Shown one piece after another: positions 59,811 to 64,000 of a stretch of 64,000 nucleotides of DNA. The position numbers and the translations under genes were made by a program. The stretch is taken from contig NZ_LT576451.1 in NCBI RefSeq assembly GCF_900086645.1, forward strand, positions 1 through 64,000, given 5' to 3'. This stretch comes from Curtobacterium sp. 9128. GTDB taxonomy: Bacteria > Actinomycetota > Actinomycetes > Actinomycetales > Microbacteriaceae. The first letter of the stretch is position 1. Every line of letters starts with the position of its first letter. Below the pieces are notes generated by a model. It ran no database searches. It was given only the letters and a program-made list of their open reading frames with translations, and was not told the DNA's origin.

Positions 59811-60788
59811 TCAGACACCCATCCGGACGATGTGGTAGTCGCTCGTCCAGATCGGACGGATCGACACCGAGCCACCGGGCTTCGGGGCGTCCATGATCAT
59901 GCCGTTCCCCATGTAGAAGCCGTCGTGCGCCTCGTTGTTGAAGATGACGACGTCGCCGGGCTGCGCCTCGGACTCGGGGATCGTGGTGCCGGCCTGGTCC
60001 TGCAGCGGCACGGAGTGCGCGAGGTTGATGCCGTACTGGGCGTACACGAACATGACGTAGCCCGAGCAGTCGAAGCCGGACGGGTCCGCGCCGCCGAAGA
60101 CGTACGGGGTGCCGATGTACTGCTTCGCGGTGGCGACGACGGCCGGCAGCGAGAACGGGGTGTTCGCGGCCGGTGCGGTCGTCGTCGTCGTGGCGGCGGT
60201 GCTGGACTTCGCGAGGTAGTCCTGCGCGGTCGGGCCGGTGTACGACGCGTACTGCTTCGCGGTCGCGGCGCGGGCGGCGGCGACCTCGGCCGCGTGCTTC
60301 TGGGACGCGAGGGTCGCGGACGACGTCGCCGAGTAGCCGTCGCGGGTGGTGTCGGCGAGCGCGGCGGCGTCGGAGACGGACAGCTGCTGGCTCTGGGTCG
60401 TGCGGATCGCCTGCTGGGCGGTCGCGGTGTCGGAGGCACCGGACTGCTGCGTCGTGGCGAAGGCGGCGGGGACGGCCATCGTGCCGAACATGCCGGCGGC
60501 GACCGTCAGCACGATCGGGGCCATGAACTTGCGCTTGCGCGAGCTCGAGGACGGCTTGTCGCTCGGGGCGGCCGTGCGGGTCGCGACGGGCTTCGGCGCG
60601 TGGGTGCCGGTCGCGCGCATCGCACGCGTCGGGCTGGAGCGTCGGGAGGTCTTGGCCTCGGCTTCGCGAGCGGCCCGCCGGGTGAGCGGGGCAACTGCGT
60701 CGTCAGTCGAGTTCGTCGGGTTCGCGGGCGTCACGTCCGCGGCGGAACCGGTCTGCGTCAAGGTGGGGGGTCTCCGGCGTCTCGTCAT
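59811..60788 (-). CDS. NlpC/P60 cell-wall peptidase (C40)
   Basis: 325 residues from ATG 60788. A long basic N-terminus precedes the export helix APIVLTVAAGMFGTMAVPAAFA; a helical Ala/Thr/Gln-rich region follows and the C-terminal NlpC/P60 domain has TPYVFGGADPSGFDCSGYVMFVYAQYGINL (Cys nucleophile), QPGDVVIFNNEAHDGFYMGNGMIMDAP (catalytic His). Probably cleaves the peptidoglycan D-Glu to diamino-acid bond. The messenger starts far upstream and its leader may be a riboswitch (60790-60962). Confidence 0.92.
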   Translation of the reverse strand: MTRRRRPPTLTQTGSAADVTPANPTNSTDDAVAPLTRRAAREAEAKTSRRSSPTRAMRATGTHAPKPVATRTAAPSDKPSSSSRKRKFMAPIVLTVAAGMFGTMAVPAAFATTQQSGASDTATAQQAIRTTQSQQLSVSDAAALADTTRDGYSATSSATLASQKHAAEVAAARAATAKQYASYTGPTAQDYLAKSSTAATTTTTAPAANTPFSLPAVVATAKQYIGTPYVFGGADPSGFDCSGYVMFVYAQYGINLAHSVPLQDQAGTTIPESEAQPGDVVIFNNEAHDGFYMGNGMIMDAPKPGGSVSIRPIWTSDYHIVRMGV

Positions 60789-60789
60789 C

Positions 60790-60962
60790 ACCCGCCCGAC
60801 CGGCCGTGGTCCGTGCTGGCCGTCGTGCGTGCGCAACCCCATCCGTTCGTCATCGTTTCCGATCGAGGCAGGAGACGGGTTCGAGACGTCCTGCCACGGG
60901 TTCCCGGGTCGCTGTCAGCCCGGGGACTCGTCGAGTGTACGGGTGCACCGTTACCTTGTCGA
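60790..60962 (-). promoter_or_regulatory. Promoter and structured leader, possible cyclic-di-AMP (ydaO-type) riboswitch
   Basis: Promoter: -35 TCGACA (60962-60957), 17-nt spacer, -10 TACACT (60939-60934). The ~140-nt leader begins with GAGTCC, then the hairpin CCCGGG/CCCGGG, then GAACCC, and later a second GAACCC and GGGGTT. A GAGTCC-hairpin-GGGAACC arrangement before cell-wall hydrolase genes is characteristic of the ydaO class in actinobacteria. Identification is by eye only and needs a covariance search. Confidence 0.45.
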
Positions 60963-61083
60963 GACGAAAACGCCGCTTTGTAACAGAACGGTAAAGAAGC
61001 CCTGATCAGTGCCGTGTTTTTCGTGCGCCCCAATTCGCGGGGCAGCCGTTCGTCGGCGTCCCCCGGCCGTGTACCCCGAGGTG

Positions 61084-61779
61084 CTACGCGGCGTCGATGT
61101 AGACGTGCTGCGCGACCTCTGCCGGGAGCTCGATCCCGGCGTCTTCGCCGTCGACCCGCACCGCGACGTAGGCCCCTGCTCGCTGCACACTCGCGAGTCG
61201 GCCCGGCATCACGCCGGCCGAGCGCAGCTGGTGCAGGAGTTCCGGCTCGAACTGGACGGGCTCGCCCAGACGGCGGATCACACCGGTCGCGACGGCATCG
61301 GTGCCCTCGGTCGCGGCGACGATGTTGCGGACGCCGTCGAGGAAGCCGCCGGCATCAGGGCCGCCGATCTCGGCGAGGCCGGGGATCGGGTTGCCGTAGG
61401 GCGACTCGGTCGGGTTGCCGAGCATCTCGAGCAGGCGGACCTCCACCTGCTCGCTCATGACGTGCTCCCAGCGGCAGGCCTCGTCGTGGACGAACGCCCA
61501 GTCGAGTCCGATGACGTCGGAGAGCAGACGCTCCGCCAGGCGGTGCTTGCGCATGACGTGGGTCGCACGGGAGCGCCCCTCGTCGGTGAGTTCGAGGTGC
61601 CGGTCACCGGAGACCACGACGAGGCCGTCACGTTCCATCCGCGCGATCGTCTGCGAGACGGTCGGCCCGGAGTGCCCGAGGCGTTCGGAGATGCGCGCAC
61701 GCAGCGGGACGATCCCCTCTTCTTCGAGGTCGAGGATCGTCCGGAGGTACATCTCCGTGGTGTCGACGAGATCGGTCAC
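61084..61779 (-). CDS. DtxR/MntR-type metal-dependent regulator
   Basis: 231 residues. N-terminal helix-turn-helix TEMYLRTILDLEEEG, RARISERLGHSGPTVSQTIARMERDGLV; dimerisation/metal domain GRSRATHVMRKHRLAERLLSDVIGLDW and ACRWEHVMSEQVE (metal Cys, Glu, His); C-terminal FeoA/SH3-like domain. Full DtxR/IdeR layout, so an iron- or manganese-sensing repressor. GTG 61779 follows GGAGAGG. Divergent from serC. Confidence 0.93.
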   Translation of the reverse strand: MTDLVDTTEMYLRTILDLEEEGIVPLRARISERLGHSGPTVSQTIARMERDGLVVVSGDRHLELTDEGRSRATHVMRKHRLAERLLSDVIGLDWAFVHDEACRWEHVMSEQVEVRLLEMLGNPTESPYGNPIPGLAEIGGPDAGGFLDGVRNIVAATEGTDAVATGVIRRLGEPVQFEPELLHQLRSAGVMPGRLASVQRAGAYVAVRVDGEDAGIELPAEVAQHVYIDAA

Positions 61780-61889
61780 GGTCCGCCTCTCCTGTACTGG
61801 GCCCAGCGCAGCCCACCCTACTTGCTCGGGCCGACATGGAATGACCAACACTTGCACGAGTAAAGAATTCCGATGGGATACCAGCTCGG

Positions 61890-61895
61890 TAGGAT
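61890..61895 (+). promoter_or_regulatory. -10 box of leaderless serC
   Basis: TAGGAT lies exactly 6 nt before the serC ATG, so transcription should start at or next to the A of the start codon. The same spacing recurs in a dozen genes of this window. Confidence 0.6.
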
Positions 61896-61901
61896 CGGTC
61901 C

Positions 61902-63020
61902 ATGGCAGACATCGTCATCCCCGCCGAATTCCTCCCCACCGACGGCCGCTTCGGATGCGGCCCGTCCAAGATCCGCGGAGCGCAGCTCGAGTCCCTCGTG
62001 ACCCGTGGGGCGACGATCCTCGGCACGTCCCACCGCCAGAAGCCCGTCAAGGACCTCGTCGGCTCCGTCCGCCAGGGCCTGGCCGACCTGTTCGACCTGC
62101 CCGAGGGCTACGAGGTCGTCCTCGGCAACGGCGGATCGACCGCGTTCTGGGACGCCGCCGCGTTCGGACTGATCGAGCAGCGCGCCGAGAACCTGTCGTT
62201 CGGTGAGTTCGGCTCGAAGTTCGCCAAGGCCGCCGGTGCACCGTGGCTCGATGCGCCGCACGTCGTCGAGGCTCCTGGTGGCTCGCTCGCCACGCTCGAG
62301 ATCGTCGAGGGCGTCGACGTCTACGCGTACCCGCACAACGAGACCTCGACGGGTGTCATGGCGCCCGTGGTCCGCGCCGCCGGCGACCCCGGTGCCCTGA
62401 CCGTCGTCGACGCCACGAGCGCCGCCGGCGGTGCGGCGTTCGACGTCAGCGCCACGGACGTCTACTACTTCGCGCCGCAGAAGAACTTCGCGTCGGACGG
62501 CGGGCTGTGGCTCGCGCTGTTCTCCCCCGCCGCGATCGAGCGCGTCGAGCGGATCGCCGCGTCCGGCCGGTACATCCCGGAGTTCCTGTCCCTGAAGAAC
62601 GCCGTGGACAACTCCCGCCTGAACCAGACGCTGAACACCCCGGCGATCTCGACCCTGCTGCTCCTCGACGACCAGATCAGGTGGATCAACGAGTCCGGCG
62701 GGCTCGGGTGGGCGGACACCCGCACGAAGACGTCGTCGTCGATCCTCTACGACTGGGCGGAGTCGGTCGACTTCGCGACGCCGTTCGTGACGAACCCTGA
62801 CCACCGGTCGCAGGTCGTCGCCACGATCGACCTCGACGACTCCATCGACGCGAAGGCGGTCGCCGCGACCCTGCGAGCGAACGGCATCGTCGACACCGAG
62901 CCGTACCGGAAGCTCGGGCGGAACCAGCTCCGCGTCGCGACCTTCACGGCGATCGACCCCGACGACGTGCAGAAGCTCGTCGGTGCGATCACCCACGTGG
63001 TCGGCGCACTGAAGGGCTGA
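61902..63020 (+). CDS. serC: Phosphoserine aminotransferase
   Basis: Makes 3-phosphoserine from 3-phosphohydroxypyruvate with glutamate (serine pathway; also pyridoxal phosphate synthesis). 372 residues, the actinobacterial SerC size. RFGCGPSKIR, LGTSHRQKPVKDLVGSVRQGL, EVVLGNGGSTAFWDAAAFGL, DATSAAGGAAFDVSATDVYYFAPQKNFASDGGLWLA (PLP Lys in PQKNF). Starts at a leaderless ATG and ends before a 14-bp terminator hairpin. Confidence 0.95.
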   Translation: MADIVIPAEFLPTDGRFGCGPSKIRGAQLESLVTRGATILGTSHRQKPVKDLVGSVRQGLADLFDLPEGYEVVLGNGGSTAFWDAAAFGLIEQRAENLSFGEFGSKFAKAAGAPWLDAPHVVEAPGGSLATLEIVEGVDVYAYPHNETSTGVMAPVVRAAGDPGALTVVDATSAAGGAAFDVSATDVYYFAPQKNFASDGGLWLALFSPAAIERVERIAASGRYIPEFLSLKNAVDNSRLNQTLNTPAISTLLLLDDQIRWINESGGLGWADTRTKTSSSILYDWAESVDFATPFVTNPDHRSQVVATIDLDDSIDAKAVAATLRANGIVDTEPYRKLGRNQLRVATFTAIDPDDVQKLVGAITHVVGALKG

Positions 63021-63050
63021 CGCCTCGACGCCGAGACACCCCCGAACACA

Positions 63051-63080
63051 CGAAACGCCGCCGGATCCGGCGGCGTTTCG
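63051..63080. terminator. Bidirectional terminator between serC and DUF3027 gene
   Basis: Arms CGAAACGCCGCCGG (63051-63064) and CCGGCGGCGTTTCG (63067-63080), perfect 14-bp stem with AT centre, between convergent genes. Confidence 0.85.
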
Positions 63081-63096
63081 TCGTTGTGGGGGCGTC

Positions 63097-63678
63097 TCAG
63101 CGGGACGGAGGTGTGTCGTCGAGTTCGTCGACGTCCACGCCGTCGATCTCGTCGTCGTCCGACTCGGCGAGGTCGTCCTCGTCGTCGTCGAAGTCGTCGT
63201 CGTCGTCGTCCGACTCGTCGTCGTCCGACTCGTCGTCGTCGTCCGACTCGTCGTAGTCGTCGGACTCTTCATCCGAGTCGTCCTCGTCGTCGGACTCGTC
63301 GGACTCCTCGTCGTGGCCGTCCTGCGCCGCGCGGTACTCGGCGAGCCGCTCGGACCACGGCACCCAGTCCGGCGCGACGAGCGACCCGTCGCCGGGCATC
63401 AGCTCGACCTCGAGCACGGTCGGTTCGTCGCCCTCGACCTGGGCGATGCTGACGGTCCAGCGCCAACCCGGGTACCCGGGCATCCGGTTGGCGAACAGGT
63501 ACGAGACGACGCCGTCACCCTCGTCCGTGGTCCCGGCAGCGCCGCCGATAGTCGACTCGGCGGTCACCTCGAGGAGGGCCGTGCGGGCGAGCGCGCGGAG
63601 CTCGGGGACCTCCTGGGGCGCTGGCAGCTCGGGTGGAGCTGGCAGCTCGTGGGGCTCGGTCTGGTCGGTCATGGTCAT
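63097..63678 (-). CDS. DUF3027 family protein with Asp/Glu/Ser tail
   Basis: 193 residues. Core MPGYPGWRWTVSIAQVEGDEPTVLEVELMPGDGSLVAPDWVPWSERL matches DUF3027, a protein of unknown function found in actinobacteria beside cold-shock genes. The last 80 residues are almost only Asp, Glu and Ser, encoded by a GTC/GAC trinucleotide tract (about 63150-63300) that could vary in length. Its ATG overlaps the stop of the upstream cold-shock gene by 4 nt. Confidence 0.85.
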   Translation of the reverse strand: MTMTDQTEPHELPAPPELPAPQEVPELRALARTALLEVTAESTIGGAAGTTDEGDGVVSYLFANRMPGYPGWRWTVSIAQVEGDEPTVLEVELMPGDGSLVAPDWVPWSERLAEYRAAQDGHDEESDESDDEDDSDEESDDYDESDDDDESDDDESDDDDDDFDDDEDDLAESDDDEIDGVDVDELDDTPPSR

Positions 63679-64000
63679 GCGTCCAATTGGTCTGCGACGT
63701 GCCGCAGGATCGCGGCGAGGCGTGTGCCGTTCTTCGGGTAGCGACCGTGGCGGAGGTCTCCGCTGATCCGGTCGAGTTCCTTCACGAGGTCCTCCACGAT
63801 GACGGCCATGTCGTCCGCCGAGCGGCGCGACATCTTCGCCAGCGACGGCTGCGGGTCCAGCAGGTGCACGGAGAGCGCCTGCGAGCCGCGCTTGCCCTGC
63901 ACGACGCCGTACTCGAGCCGTGTGCCGTTCTTCACGGTGGTCACGCCGTCCGGGAGCGAGGAGGCGTGCAGGAAGACCTGGTCGCCATCGTCGCCGGTGA
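63675..64000 (-). CDS. Cold-shock-domain protein (5' end beyond window)
   Basis: C-terminal 108 residues visible. TGDDGDQVFLHASSLPDGV is the second RNA-binding half of a cold-shock domain, followed by VKNGTRLEYGVVQGKRGSQAL and a helical extension of about 65 residues (MSRRSADDMAVIVEDLVKELDRISGDLRHGRYP) typical of the longer actinobacterial form. The start lies outside the window. Overlaps the DUF3027 gene. Confidence 0.92.
   Translation of the reverse strand, partial: TGDDGDQVFLHASSLPDGVTTVKNGTRLEYGVVQGKRGSQALSVHLLDPQPSLAKMSRRSADDMAVIVEDLVKELDRISGDLRHGRYPKNGTRLAAILRHVADQLDA

Noticed and set aside
1-64000. CRISPR arrays, prophage or insertion-sequence genes, rRNA
   Set aside because: No short regularly spaced repeats, transposase, integrase, phage structural motifs or rRNA sequence was seen; the only long repeat is the 220-bp tandem array.

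Overview
This window is from a high-GC actinobacterium, most likely of the family Microbacteriaceae and plausibly Curtobacterium. That placement is inferred from GC-rich codon use, many genes with a TANNNT box 6-7 nt before the start codon (leaderless transcription), a cold-shock/DUF3027 pair, an actinobacterial-type SerC, and a plant-sugar (L-fucose) catabolic locus. No database search was possible.

Layout. 1-5.2 kb (minus): end of an amino-acid ABC binding lipoprotein, a Cupin_5 protein, an amidohydrolase, an S-adenosylhomocysteinase-like protein and a PrsW-type membrane protease. The first 2.3 kb carries at least seven apparent single-base deletions and looks like low-quality assembly. 5.3-16.9 kb: a glutaredoxin, then a complete non-phosphorylating L-fucose locus in two arms. 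The rightward arm is lactonase, FAH-family hydrolase, SDR and a FadR-type GntR regulator. The leftward arm is dehydratase, binding protein, two permeases, GH29 fucosidase, mutarotase and aldo-keto reductase. Three ACATC-N-GATGT palindromes sit in the three promoters and probably make this one regulon. 16.9-17.8 kb: a tandem array of 220-bp units, each with a strong hairpin. 17.8-20.8 kb: TetR plus a 14-TM multidrug exporter with a candidate operator. 21.9-27.1 kb: an FtsX-like permease with two ATPases whose defects are complementary. 27.2-40.8 kb: flavin monooxygenase, TetR/SDR pair, NadE, AI-2E-type permease, serine hydrolase, SDR/LysR pair, Kup, zinc alcohol dehydrogenase, DUF1254 protein and PPK2.

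40.9-53.6 kb is an accessory block: small orphan and membrane proteins, broken genes, two overlapping catalase-family genes followed by formaldehyde dehydrogenase and a decayed third catalase copy, a BLUF/TetR-like fusion, and hydrolases. It ends at the 3' end of tRNA-Arg(CCT); no integrase is visible. 53.7-64 kb returns to core-like content: epoxide hydrolase, arsenate-reductase-like protein, MprF-like aminoacyl-lipid synthase, an editing-domain-less AlaRS paralogue, HNH nuclease, NlpC/P60 hydrolase behind a structured leader, DtxR regulator, serC, DUF3027 and a cold-shock protein.

The points most worth following up are the AlaRS/MprF pair, the asymmetric ABC ATPase pair, the BLUF protein lacking its photocycle glutamine, the 220-bp array, and a family of near-perfect GGACGGGAGGC/GGACTGGAGGC hairpins acting as intergenic terminators.
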